Both the position numbers and the translations under genes were made by a program. DNA of 64,000 bases from contig NC_057761.1 in NCBI RefSeq assembly GCF_010389155.1, forward strand, positions 15,936,501 to 16,000,500. Reading direction: 5' to 3'. Of this stretch, positions 46,390 through 57,742 are shown piece after piece. Positions within the stretch are counted from its first letter, which is position 1. Each line of letters starts with the position of its first letter. Below the pieces are notes generated by a model. It saw only the letters and a list, made by a program, of their open reading frames with translations. It was not told the origin of the DNA and did not search any database. This stretch comes from Erigeron canadensis (Eukaryota; Streptophyta; Magnoliopsida; Asterales; Asteraceae).

Positions 46390-47960
46390 TGATGTGCAAA
46401 ATCGAGCTTTAAATTTATAAACTAAAACTACCCAAAAACTCACTACTACGCACTCACGGGCAGTGGACCCGATCGTTTGGAATATAGTTGAGAGGTAAGT
46501 CTGAGTTCGTTCTCAGGGACTGTGAAATGATTAGTTGCTTGTAAAAAAGGTTGGAAAACGGGTGTTGTTTCAAAATTCCTTTTGACAATTAAATAAATTG
46601 GTTTGCAAAATGATTGCATAAATTTAAAAGAACAGTTCAGATAGTATAATTAAAAGTCATCCACCTTGACTTCCCTCGACTTCAAATGTGATTGTATTTA
46701 ACTAAGGACAAATTCATTAGAATTTAAAGATAGTCGCGACAAGGTTAAGCTACTCACGTGGTACCACCAACCGTGAATAAGTTATCGAATCACCTAACAA
46801 CTAGTCAAATTACCCAAGCCGGTACCACTAAAACCGAGACAATTCTTCTAACAATTAGTTTTATTGACTATCAAATCATCAATTGAACCTATGTGACAAT
46901 AACGTGGTACCACCAACCGATATCAATCACGTTTACAAAATTGATCTTTTTTTAAAACGATATTCACTACCATACCATGAACTAGTGATAATTACTTATA
47001 AACAAGTAACCGTTTTACAATCACATACACATTCAACTGGTACCACCAACGAAAAATCATATGCAACCAATATCAATATTAATTAATGAAAAGAATTAAT
47101 ATCATCAAGATCACAGAACAACGATAATTAAATAAACCCTTTTGAATTAAAAATATTGCAATCACATTATCCGTCTAGTTTCATCAAGGTGGATGATTAA
47201 ACAGTTAGCCACTCATGATCAATTCACAATAATGAATAAAATAGAAGAGAAACATGATGTACCAATTGTTCGAGAAAATAAAATGCAAGACAATAAGTAG
47301 ATACAATCTAGATGGGTGCCTGTGAATCTTCAACGAATCTGCCTAAGAAATAATCTTGATTGGAGGAAGAAGAACCCTTGTAGAACAGCTCCTAGAAAGA
47401 TTTTTTGATAGTGATTTTCGACTTAGGGTTTTTCTATTTATACTCCTCCAAAATTTGATGCAGAAACAAGGCAGGTCTGATTCCCCCGTGCACCCACCGC
47501 GGCGCAGTAAGGTATTGGTCGACCTTGACTTCGGTTGACTACGGCGCAGTATGAATCCACGGCTTCTTTTCTTCTTAAACAGACTGCGGCGAAGTCCTTC
47601 TGTTGCCATCCCCACTACGGCGCAGTGGGGCAAATCCCAATAAACTCCGTGGATCTGGGCTGAGTGGGCTAGTGCACCCCCACTGCGGCGCAGTCAAGAG
47701 CTTGTACATAAATAACTTATTTCGGTCTCGATTACTTGCTAAGCTCTGCCGTCTCGTCCACTCAAATCAACTCTCATCAATATAACGTACTCCCTGGCCA
47801 ATAATCACCCGAAAATGTACCAAGTGGACGCGTAACCTGTTTAGAGCCTGTAAACACTAACAAACACCATAAACGAGCCAAATGCATACAAAAACGACTT
47901 AAAACATATAGTAAAATGGCCAATAACGATGCGGGTAATGTGTATAAATTAGTCACGTCA
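46390..47960 (-). repeat. Athila 5' LTR
   Basis: 1571 bp, same termini as the 3' LTR. The single-base indels early on (46405 extra G, 46475 missing T) cancel, so lengths are equal. Five CTGCGGCGCAGT-type elements lie at 47495-47695. Confidence 0.93.
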
Positions 47961-48153
47961 CTCCCTCAGGTTTAGCAAGCTTGAGCTAGATAATGAATAA
48001 AGTGCGAGGCATGGGTAGATTGCAATGAGGATGGCTATAGTTTACCCATAGTGGTTGTCTGCTTTAGACATTTGCTTTATGTTTATATATTAATGACTTG
48101 CGTTGACATTGTTGTCGGTTGTTTAATGTTGGACAACCAATGAGTTTCCATTT
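47961..48153 (+). repeat. Chromovirus-like LTR sequence, right part
   Basis: Continues 33613-35084 after the Athila insertion. The first 5 bp are the target duplication CTCCC, and TCAGGTTTAGCAAGCTTGAGCTAG matches the reverse of about 48470-48490 in the neighbouring solo LTR. Ends at CATTT, the left target duplication of that solo LTR. Confidence 0.65.
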
Positions 48154-51100
48154 TGTAACACCCTACTTTGTAAAAATGTGAATTTCCAAAAAATTTTCAA
48201 TTTAAATATAACTCCATTAATAAAAAGCGGAAACGACTTTTTTAAAATCTCAATTATTCATAATGAAATCATCAAACAACTTTAAATGGTGTTACTATCA
48301 TCGTATCATCACAATAATAAAAGAAAATCCACAATCAACAATATGAAACGCCAACTGGCATATATGATAAAGAAGTCTTCTTAAATCTACTAACAAATGG
48401 GTAACTAAAAGTCATCTTTATTTAACATCAATAGCTACCCCACCTCTCGCAAATCTACTAGCTCCATTAGCGCCTAACCTGAGGCACAACACATTTTCCA
48501 CAAAACAAGTGTCAGCCTTTTAAAGCTGAGTAAGATAACAGATGATAATAAAAGGATTGCCAATTAAACTCGTTTCAACAAAAACATCTCATGCACATAT
48601 ATAGGCATAATCACATATATCAACAAGTACTACTCAAATAGGAAAATCAAATCCTACAATGTGCCTAGCAATCCTCAATTACTACTTTAGCTCCTTAACA
48701 ACATAACTACTTAACTCTTTAGCTCCTTAACTACTCAGCTACTCAACTACTCAAGTACTCAAGATTATGTCATTTAGCTACTTAACAACAAAGGTTTTGT
48801 GTGTAGGCGGCCATAAGACCTCACAGGGAACCTCACACCCGACATGATGGGTAAACCTTTCGGGGGTCCATCGGCGTCGTTATGGAAAGGCATAACCAAT
48901 CCATGAGTAATCCGCAAACTACTATAAAGGCCAATCACACCCAACGGAATTACTCAGCTACTTAAAAGATTGACCCCACCGAGAACAGTATACGTCGCCC
49001 CCGGATGGGCTACTTAACACAAATGATCCACGCGACCAGATGTGGGTTAAGCATAACACTTGCTACTCAGTGCTCGAGACTTTGCACATAAAGAATGCTA
49101 CTCAATTCAACTCATCACATTAGCTACTTTAAAATAGTCTCCATTAAGTTTGCTACTTATTTTCACATATCAACATTAGGGCCCTTAACGTGCACGTGAC
49201 ATGACAACTTAATCAAGTCTAGTGTACTATGTGTACAAGTCACAAATAATCATCAACAACCCAATCACAAGCTACATAATCAACAATACAACAATAAACT
49301 CGTATCTACTAGCATGCATATACAATGCCCCAATAAACCTCCCATACCCAATATAAGTATGAGATAGTTAACTTCATAAAAGGGAGATTAATTATAAAAA
49401 CTAAGTTTTATTGTGTCCCCAGGTGTCAAAAGTAAGTTATCTTACCTCAAGTCTTTAGCAATGAGATCCACACTTTAAGGAACACTGCCAACAAATACAT
49501 TTAACCTGGCTAAATAATTGTACAAAAGCTCATAATAGAATGATTAATATTACTTAAAATTTTTATCGCTATATCCATTAATTTATTGTTGCATTCAACA
49601 AATAAAACTCTTAAAGATTGAGTTATCAAATATGCAGATGTGTGTAACGATTTGCGTCTCCGTTATGATTATTATACACTAATTAAAAACGTCACAATAA
49701 AATTGTCACTATATAACTCTACATCTTTGCCATGAGCACGTGAGAATGTAGTCCCCAAATGCTGTAAATTTATCCTTACAGTACATAAGAATAAATCATC
49801 TTTTAAAATGATAATCACAATTGACTATTTTAATTAAATAAATAGAACTCATCCAGCATGGTGCATGGAGTCTTGCTTATTCACAAGTCCATCAACTTTT
49901 CCTTCAATTTTGTTTGATGACATAACATGTACTACATATACAATTAGCTCAAAACTTCTTACTTCATACTTCATTTTAACCATCTTGTTGTTACTACTAC
50001 TACTAGTATACACTTTCTACTATATATTAACTCTACGACTTAGATTAGTTGTAGCAATTTCACCCCCTTTCTTTGAAGACATTAACCATCCATATACTTA
50101 TAATTGTATAAAACATATACATCACTATATTACAGGTTCTAATTAATAGAAGACAACTACATACTAGTTACAAAGTCGCGAATCCATTAGTCTATATATA
50201 ACGGTCTAGTACAAGGACATATAGTATCACTACGTAAAACTTAGCTCAATTTAATTTTAAGGATCGACTAGATTTAAACTAGCCAGAACTACATCTTCGT
50301 CTTCTTCATCTCATCATACAAAACTCCATTAACATATTTGTTAGCTTTCCATGTTTTTTACATATAAAGAAGATAATATGATAATAAATATATTGTTTAA
50401 TTATTTATCCTAGTTTAGCGTAACTCTAAATATTAAGGATCGATCAGCTTTTTCATCCACTATAATAATAATATGGACGTCAACGAACTCGTCACGGAAA
50501 CATGAGTAATTACACGGTTACATAGCTTTGGTTCGTAGTAAATAGTCATATCACCAGAAACTCGACGATATTTATTTTTTCCCTACTAATATGGCGATAT
50601 ACAAACAATACAAACAGGAAACATACCTTCGATTTATAAAAACCTAGTCGGAACCGAAATCAAAAACAAGTCTTGCGATCCTTCGTCTAGCCTTTCTCTA
50701 TGTTTCTCAACTCGGGTTGGAACTTAGTGTGCTATGAAAAACCGAATCAAGTATCTCGACAAAACCCAAGGGCGGCGAGGCCACAACTTTTCCGTTTCCT
50801 CCTTTGCGTAGAGACTCTTAGGTTGCGTTTAGGGTTTTAAGTTTTGTTTTTCTGAGTATCTAAAGGTCGGATCGATCTAGGGAGAGTATTATTAATTTGT
50901 TTATTATTTGGGCCAATAACCGACATGGCCATGGTGATTGTTTGGGCCGACCTAGAGATATAGCTTTATGGCTATCACATTGACTTATTTTTTTGTTTAT
51001 TGTTTTCATAGTTCGACTTCTTAAATTATTTTGACACCCACTGTACTTCAAATTTTCAATTAACATTAAGATAAGAATATTTGTTACATAACTCAGGTGT

Positions 51101-51238
51101 TTATGATACTTACTATCTTAGATGCAATGCATATATATTGAATGAATGTTACGTACACACAAAGCACATAAATAGTGATGAATAATAATTAACTAAAAGA
51201 AAATTAATGAAACTATAGAAAAGTTTTAGGATGTTACA
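48154..51238 (-). mobile_element. Solo LTR, chromovirus-like, 3.1 kb
   Basis: TGTAACACCCTACTTTG at the left and GGATGTTACA at the right give TG...CA ends with short inverted repeats. CATTT flanks both sides (48149-48153 and 51239-51243), a perfect 5-bp target duplication. No primer site, gag, pol or second LTR lies inside, so this is a solo LTR left by recombination. It is similar in reverse to 33960-35084 plus 47966-48100, hence strand '-' relative to that copy; the true transcription strand is unknown. The TGTAACACCC start and length suit Tekay-like chromoviruses. Within it, 48690-48780 has degenerate CTACTCAACTACT repeats. Confidence 0.78.
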
Positions 51239-51594
51239 CATTTGAACTTTTGATGACATTGCTACTAACACCAAATAATAAATGAACCAAACAGATTCTT
51301 TTGGTTTGGTCTTTTAAAGTTTACTTCCGCTTTCTTTGACACCGTTAGGCGAAGTTTTTGGAAATCTATATTTTTAAACGACATGTGTTACAGGTAATAT
51401 TTATAAAAGATGAATAAAATGTTAAAATATTTGAAAGGTTGAGTTAGTAGGTAATGTTCAAGTTCTGTCGAGTTTTGTGAACTCTAAGGTATTAATCGAA
51501 TCTTCGATGCATTAAGCATTCTAATGGGACATGTTTATAGGTGTTTAGGCCTGAGTTATGAACATAAATGAGTGAGTATTGTTTAGCTCGTTTA
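51239..51594. other. No gene recognised
   Basis: Begins with the right CATTT duplication of the solo LTR. AT-rich, no coding or repeat structure seen apart from weak resemblance of 51500-51594 to the start of the chromovirus-like LTR sequence. Confidence 0.4.
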
Positions 51595-51860
51595 ATGGTC
51601 GCTAAATGATGGTAGTCGGGAATACTTGCTTTACACGGTAGCTTAGTTTTCTTCAAGGTAAGATACACAACTTTGTCACGCTGAGTATAAATTGCTATAA
51701 GATGATATGTATTGATATGAGATGCCATGAGATGATATGTATTGTTATGAGATGCTATGGGATGATATGTATTGTTATGAAATGATATGTATTGCTTTGA
51801 GATCATATGTATTGCTATGAGATCATATGTATTGATATGAAATACTTTGAGATGTTTTGA
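51595..51860 (+). repeat. Third chromovirus-like LTR fragment with tandem repeats
   Basis: GGTAGTCGGGAATACTTGCTTTACACGG (51609-51636) and AAGGTAAGATACACAACTTTG (51656-51676) match 34024-34100 in the same orientation. It is followed by a tandem array of about seven 20-25-bp units with GATATGTATTG(T/A)TATGAGAT (51700-51840). Confidence 0.7.
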
Positions 51861-52927
51861 GATGTGGTTATGGTGGAGGATTATATTGATGACGACGGTC
51901 ATATGGAAAATGGTGATTGGCAACGGTGAGTGGCGATGTAAGATGGTGTTGACGACGATAATGAACCTTAGAGAACACCAAATCGGCGGCCCATGTGGTG
52001 GTGGTGATGTATTGGAGTGATGATGAACCCTATAAACCCACCTGATAGCAGCTGTCGTGTTGGGTAACCCTAGAAACCCACCTGTATCCATGGGGTGGTG
52101 ATGATGCATCGCGGCTGAACCAACCTAGGTGATAACTTACACTTGCTGAAGAAGATGGCAGTGTTGATGAAAAATCCGGAGATGATGTTTTGTGTGTTGC
52201 AGGAGAAAGGGGAAGCATTTTTGGCGTAGTTACGGTATGTAGAGAGAATAAAAAAAATGCCAAGGGTAAATATGGTATTTCAAAGATAAAATTATTTAAT
52301 AGGGGAGGGGGGCTTTTGCTTTATCGAGTAGAGAAGATACACAAAATATACGTAATACAATAATTATCTCATATTATCTCTGTCTATTCTTCTCATTTTT
52401 TTCTTTATCTATATTATTGTTGTTGTTTGATTGTGGATTTGTGATAAAAATTCATAACATGTTTATACTTGTTAAGGCATTCTTGTTTCAAATATTACCA
52501 ATTATTTTTAGATTCTTAGACGTTTCGTTTATTAACATCATAGTGCATTTAAGTTATATATTACTTGCCATTCGCTTGTGTTCATTTGCATTAATTTGTG
52601 TTCGTTTATGAACACAATCTATGTTAAGTTACATATTCTTGAAGCTTTTTTAATTTAAAAACAAACGGAAATGAACTAGTCTCGTTCATATATGTTCGTT
52701 TCATAATTGTCTTATTCACAATGTCACATAATGTGCAAACATGTACATCTATTAAAAATACAATCAAGAAAAAGATATACTCGTTATAAAAGGGAAGCAA
52801 CCTTTAGGGCACTCCGGCTCTTTGGTTTGGTCTTGTGAGATTAATCCTGCTAGTTCTTCTTTCTAAGCCAATTTGGAAGTCATTGAACTCATAGAAACTG
52901 ATTAAAGCTTGAATATGTATCCAGACT
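51861..52927. other. No gene recognised
   Basis: The first 350 bp are rich in GGTGATGATG and CCATGG-type text; a minus-strand frame here is His- and Pro-rich and looks incidental. The rest is AT-rich. No conserved protein motif or terminal repeats found. Confidence 0.4.
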
Positions 52928-53032
52928 ATAAGGGAGGATACTAGGCAGTTGAGTGAGAGGCTGGATAGGATTAATGGTAAAGTGGAGATGGGTAATGAGG
53001 TTGATTATTTATGATTGACTTAAAAGAGAATA
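52928..53032 (+). pseudogene. Athila-type gag scrap
   Basis: The plus-strand frame reads TIREDTRQLSERLDRINGK then VEM before a stop. The core LSERLDRINGKVEM is identical to the gag C-terminal segment of the Athila element (minus strand, near 44860). No flanking gag is seen, so only about 100 bp survive. Confidence 0.5.
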
Positions 53033-53107
53033 TGAGGATGCCGAGTGATATGAAATTTCCTGAGCAATATAGAAATAAGAGCCTTTAATCTCTAAGTTTG
53101 AGCTATT

Positions 53108-53210
53108 TGAAATTAGCGAGTAAGTGCGGATATTTCTCACTTATGAAGTCCTCGCGCTCCCATGTGAATTCGGGTCCAACCACTATGCCAGCACACTTCC
53201 GGGTGGTTTC
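53108..53210 (-). pseudogene. Chromovirus pol C-terminus (chromodomain tail)
   Basis: The minus-strand frame ends GPEFTWEREDFISEKYPHLL plus a few residues, then a TAG at 53110-53108. This TWExED...KYPHL ending is characteristic of the chromodomain end of chromovirus polyproteins. The upstream 100-200 bp look like further degraded pol but give no convincing motif. Confidence 0.6.
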
Positions 53211-54522
53211 ATATTAATTTGACTTGACTGGACCAACCTTATGTAAACTCGTTGTTATTATCAGAACATCTTACACAACCCGATTTACGCTTGTTTGAAT
53301 TTACCCAGATTTGAAGTTTACACCTTTCTGCCCTCTTATCGATGTAGGCGGCATTATCAAATCTTGAAAATGAATAGTAGACATATAAACCTTGGAATTT
53401 AACGCATAAAGTGTGCAGCGATTTTAGCCCGTGGCTATCTTTACTATCGATTGATCCTTGCTTCTTACTTAGTGCTTGCGTAAGAAACCTACCTCAGTGC
53501 TCAGGGATTAAACCAGAATGGGCGCATCTACGTTGATAAATATAATTACCAAGGAAAATAGTTACCATCAAATTACAATATAGCCACTTGACTTAACAAA
53601 AGTAAAAAGAAAAAGGCACGCTCACTCCCCCTTTTCGGAAACAATAAAAGAGATGATAAAAACAAGTAGGCCAAAGGTTCAAGCTAATCCAACAAATATA
53701 ATTACCAAACCAAACAAAACACCAAAAGCTCCCACACAACCTCCCAATATCCTACCAAGGAAAATAGTTACCATCAAATTACAATATAACCACTTAACAA
53801 AAGTAAAAAGAAAAAGGCACGCTCACTCCCCTTTTGGGAAGGGGCTGCAAAAAAACCCTCAAAACAACATTAAATTACAATATAGCCACTTGACTAAACA
53901 CCCACATATCATTAAATGTGATGTAGATATAGAGAACGATACTCACACTCCCAACGGTTACTTTTATCCATTTCCATCACCAAAAATCACCAACTGCTAA
54001 CGTCTACATTGAAACGACAGGGTGAAGGTTAAAACTACCTTTCTGACCCTGGGATGGTAAAAGGGTAATGTGAGGATTTACTTTCTTATTATTTGAAGAA
54101 TGTCAATTTAGAAAGGGTAATAACAGCTTTTTTGATCATTTAGGAAGAGAACTTTTGAACCTTTGAATAAGAGATTTTTTGTTTAATGGGCGAAGTTAAG
54201 ACGGGACGTATATGTAGCCTTGACCGCCCAATTCCCGGGAATAACATCCCTAGCGGACAAAGTTCTTCTTGTGGAGAGAGTGGTCAGTTTGACAGAAAAA
54301 GGTCCCCTTAGAGGTCCCCGAACGATCACCCAATTTGCCCCCCAAACATGGCTCATTGGTAGCCACTCGGTCGACTTCGCCTGTTAAAAGTTTCAATAAT
54401 GTTAGATACAAAAATAATCAAATGAAATCCTACGTTTTAATACTTGGGGGGCGTTTGATACATGTGAATGGTAGAGAATGGAATAAAGAAAAGTGGAATG
54501 ATTTTTTTGTGTGATATAACTG
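53211..54522 (+). repeat. Non-coding region with a 209-bp-spaced direct repeat
   Basis: The block CCAAGGAAAATAGTTACC ... GGCACGCTCACTCCCC at 53547-53634 recurs at 53756-53840, and a short third piece (TTAAATTACAATATAGCCACTTGAC) at 53870-53894. The repeat includes the intervening about 120 bp only once. No coding capacity is supported. The remainder, 54000-54520, holds a GC-richer block (54185-54380) I cannot identify. Confidence 0.6.
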
Positions 54523-54960
54523 TTGGAGTGTGATCATGTTTTAATAAATCGCATGTCCGGAAATAATTTAAGCCTACAGGGTCACACGAAATGACACGGT
54601 AACTCTATATTATTAATTAGTATATTAAAGTAATATATTAATTAATTAGATCACGAAATGATTAATTTAAATATATTAAGGGGTTAATTATATTTAATTA
54701 ATAAATGGAGGATCAAATTGTGAAATAAGAAAGTTGGTGATGGACCGTAATTCAAAGGGGGGCCGGTTTTGATAAAGTTTTGTAAGCCTTAATCTAACTT
54801 GTTCACCAAATAAATTAAACCCTAATTAATCTCTATAAATAGAGGGCTTAATTCAAGAGTTTTCTCAGTACTTCACATAAGAAATCTCTCTTTTTTTTTC
54901 TCCTTTACACTTCGGCCGAAAACCTCTAAGGTTGTTCGACATTGTGACATTCAAATATCC
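54523..54960 (+). repeat. Possible LTR fragment with TATA box
   Basis: Starts TGTTGGAGTGTGATCATG and contains CTCTATAAATAGAGGGC (near 54831), a strong plant core promoter, followed about 50 bp later by CTTTTTCTCCTTTACACTTCG. The layout resembles a Copia LTR U3-R. No partner, primer site or target duplication is seen. Confidence 0.35.
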
Positions 54961-56783
54961 ATATGTAACTTATAATAATTAATGCTTTGTATAGCATTAA
55001 TTATGGTCCAATTTGTTTTAAGGCAACTAATTATATATATTAATGGCTACCAACTAAGAGAAAAAAATAATTTTAACTATTGATCTAAATCATTGAAATT
55101 CATAATCAAAACAATCTTAACCCTTAAAATTAAAAGTCAACTTTGTTATTTTATATATGGTAACCATTTAAATACTATTTAATCTACACTTTTTGAATCA
55201 TGTATGCTATATACAAATAAGTTACTTACCTACGTACAATTAGCAAATTCTTATGTTTTATATTTTTATATAGAACGACACGTACAAATTACCAACGGAT
55301 TGAAAATATTTTGAAGTTTAATATTTTAGAGTGAGTCGAGCACTTTAAAATATTGCAAACAACCTTAATGTCTGATATGTATGGTGAACATTTGAGTTTC
55401 ATGCTAACCGATAGATTATATGTATTATACGAGTGGTGTACCCTTACAATGCAGCGATGGTGGTAGCGATGGGTGGAGGTGACGGTAACGTGTGGTTACT
55501 AATATAAAAGTAATTGATGTAAAATGAGGTAGTGTATTTATTTTAAGGATTAAAGTAAAAGAATGTATATTGTAAATAAATTTCATTAAGAATACTATAG
55601 ATCTATACCCGGTTGGTGACAGGGTCAACCCACCAAGCCATATGACCTGAAGTCAACCCGCCACTATCAATCCATCAAGTCATATGACTTGAAATCAATT
55701 CACCTATCCATTTAACCCGTTAACCCAATTTTTTTAGGTTGGTAGTTGAGTTTGGGTTTACGCCTTTACGGATTGACATATTTAGATTGAGATTTCAAAC
55801 TCAATATTGATATCAGGTCGGGTTTGTGTTGGATATTATCAATCCGTCAACCCCAATTAATTATTTTATAACTATACTTATATTTGTTTTAGTTACTATT
55901 TTAAATAAAGTTATTTTCCCGTGCATAGAAATTTTAAAGTTGACAGTTGATGAAGTCAACCATCGTCACCCTCACCCGTTTTTCCTGAGTAAAAGTTTAT
56001 AAGCATCATTTTTAAATCTAAGTTTAAGTCTTTTGACAAATATTCACCATTTTACGCATTTCACGATCCCAATGTACAATTAGTGCTCGGGTAACAAAAG
56101 AAACCAATATATGTATCACACATTGAAACTCGACCGAACCAGAAATTCGTCCTGAAATCATCATAGATTTTTAACCCGCCAACCTAATTTTCTTGGATTG
56201 GGTCCGAGTTGGGATCTTAGTTTTTTAAGTCGACCTGTAAACCTGAACATTTAAATTTAATTTAGTTATTAATTAACGTCGACCTATATGACCCAAATCC
56301 AATTCATTTAACCTACAACCCCGCCAACGCACTTTACCCAAAAACAACTTAATTGACCTACCAACCCGTCAACCCACTTTACCAAAAAATCAACTCATTT
56401 GACCTAAAACAAACTCATTTGATCTGTCAACTCACATGACCTAAAAAAACAAACTCATTGTAATTAATTAGGTTAACTCTGGTCAAGTATAAATTTAGAT
56501 TTTTGTCTCAAAAATTTTAGTGGTTGGTTCACAACTAACTTTGCGCCATAAATAATGTGTTATTCCATACTTCTATTATTTGCTTTAAAAAAAATATCTC
56601 CATTATTTTAAATGGTTATATTCTTTTATCATTATAATTATAGATTTATATTTAATTTAATTATTATTCTTTAAAAAGTTGTTATCATGATATTTTTATT
56701 CATATATAGATAGATAGCCATCAGACAATTCCATAAATATATTGCACACCAAATTTCACTTCAACGTATATATATTAACCAGA
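54961..56783. repeat. AT-rich region with inverted repeat arm and degenerate ACCCGTCAACC repeats
   Basis: 55048-55150 (ATGGCTACCAACTAAGAG ... AAAATTAAAAGTCAACTTT) is similar in reverse to 57530-57632. 55596-55622 (TAGATCTATACCCGGTTG) is similar in reverse to 57715-57740. From 56280 to 56455 there are degenerate 25-30-bp units of the type AACTCATTTGACCTACCAAC. No coding sequence recognised. Confidence 0.5.
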
Positions 56784-57285
56784 CATTACAACAAAATGGG
56801 TTATTTGTCCACACATTTCTTCACACTTCATTAGAAGTGTGAAGAAATATGTTAATTTATTCACAATTTAAATTGTGTAGAAAAAGTTTATATTTAAAAG
56901 TGTGAATAATTTTCAAAAATCATAATTTCTACAAACTTATAAATGTATTAATAAAATGTTAACACTTAGAAGTGTGAACATTTGTCATTGATTTTTACAC
57001 TTAGAAGTGTGAAAATTAATTTATAACACCTAATTTTTTCACGCTCCTCTCGCATAAAGAAATTTACCGTTCCTCTCGTGTAAAGAAATTTAATGTTACA
57101 AATTGACTTTTTACATTTCTAAATGTGAACATATAAAAATAAGTGTGAAAAAACTAAAATTTTTAAATTTTTTTCATATTTATAAATGTGAGTTCTTTAT
57201 ATACCTTTTTAAGTGTGGAAAAGTGAACAAATTTTTTCACGTTTTTTAAAGGTAAATGTCGACAAATGACATATTTGTTGTAGTT
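56784..57285. mobile_element. CACTA-like miniature element
   Basis: About 502 bp. Left end CATTACAACAAAATGGGTTA, right end (reverse) AACTACAACAAATATGTCAT: imperfect terminal inverted repeats of the CACTACAACAAA type. Between them, TTCACACTT / AAGTGTGAA recurs more than ten times in both orientations, as subterminal repeats of En/Spm-type elements do. The 3 bp outside are AGA and AGT, close to a target duplication. No transposase, so it is non-autonomous; the first bases of both ends are altered. Confidence 0.65.
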
Positions 57286-57499
57286 AGTATTAAATTAGTA
57301 TTTATTTAAATACAATCAAATTTTCCATATATTTTAATTGAACTTTATATGAACTCTTTTTATTTCATAGCTAATAAGCAACATAATTTTGGATAACATA
57401 AATTTATTATGGATGCATTTTTTTAACGCCAACTTGATGCACCATAATTATCCACAATTTATTTCTTAATGACTAATTGGTTTTTTAATTATGATGAAT
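57286..57499. other. AT-rich, nothing recognised
   Basis: No coding or repeat feature seen. Confidence 0.4.
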
Positions 57500-57742
57500 G
57501 CCTTATTTATATAATTAACTATTAAAGTTGACTTTTAATTTTAATGGTGGAGATTAATTTCTTGGTTTATTTTCAACGGTTTAGATCAAAACATTCTTTA
57601 CTTTTTCTCTTTGTAGTGGTAGCCATATATATATATAATTTGAGATATCCCATGGTTCTTACCAAAAAATGGTTATCAAAATAAAAAAAATTATATATAT
57701 ATGTTGTTTCTAACCTGGTCAACGACCGGGTATAGATCTAGT
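57500..57742 (+). mobile_element. Possible Helitron 3' end
   Basis: A hairpin with 7-base arms CCTGGTC / GACCGGG and loop AAC (57714-57730) lies 7 bases before CTAG (57738-57741), followed by T. That is the standard Helitron 3' terminus: stem-loop, short spacer, CTRR, insertion before T. The 5' end (TC) cannot be placed and no Rep/helicase is present, so this would be a non-autonomous or truncated copy. The related, less perfect inverted sequence at 55596-55622 may be a second such end. Confidence 0.4.

Larger units (their letters stand above)
35085..47960 (-). mobile_element. Athila-type Gypsy element, full length
   Basis: 12,876 bp, transcribed on the minus strand. LTRs of 1571 bp each at both ends, a perfect 5-bp target duplication CTCCC (35080-35084 and 47961-47965), tRNA-Asp-type primer site (46383-46363), gag-pol (46213-40746), an envelope-like ORF (40151-39083), a 2.4-kb 3' non-coding region and a polypurine tract (36670-36656). 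The LTRs differ at roughly three dozen sites by eye, about 2-3%, so insertion is fairly recent. Nevertheless gag-pol has stops, a frameshift and an RT deletion. The Athila label rests on the primer type, the FMDD box, the DLGASINLMP protease and the env-like ORF; the related Tat branch is the alternative. Confidence 0.92.

Noticed and set aside
50640..50870. Possible first exon or leader of a host gene (AGGGTTT boxes, short frame MKNRIKYLDKTQGRRG)
   Set aside because: It lies inside the solo LTR bounded by CATTT duplications and is more simply LTR leader sequence.
51492..52109. 205-codon His-rich minus-strand frame
   Set aside because: Composition reflects ATG/GAT simple repeats (51700-51840) and GGTGATG-rich DNA. 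No conserved motif, and the frame crosses a repeat array.
54990..57740. One large fold-back transposon bounded by the two inverted pairs (55048/57630 and 55596/57740)
   Set aside because: The pairs are not nested: the inner left arm matches the outer right arm. They must belong to different elements or rearranged pieces.
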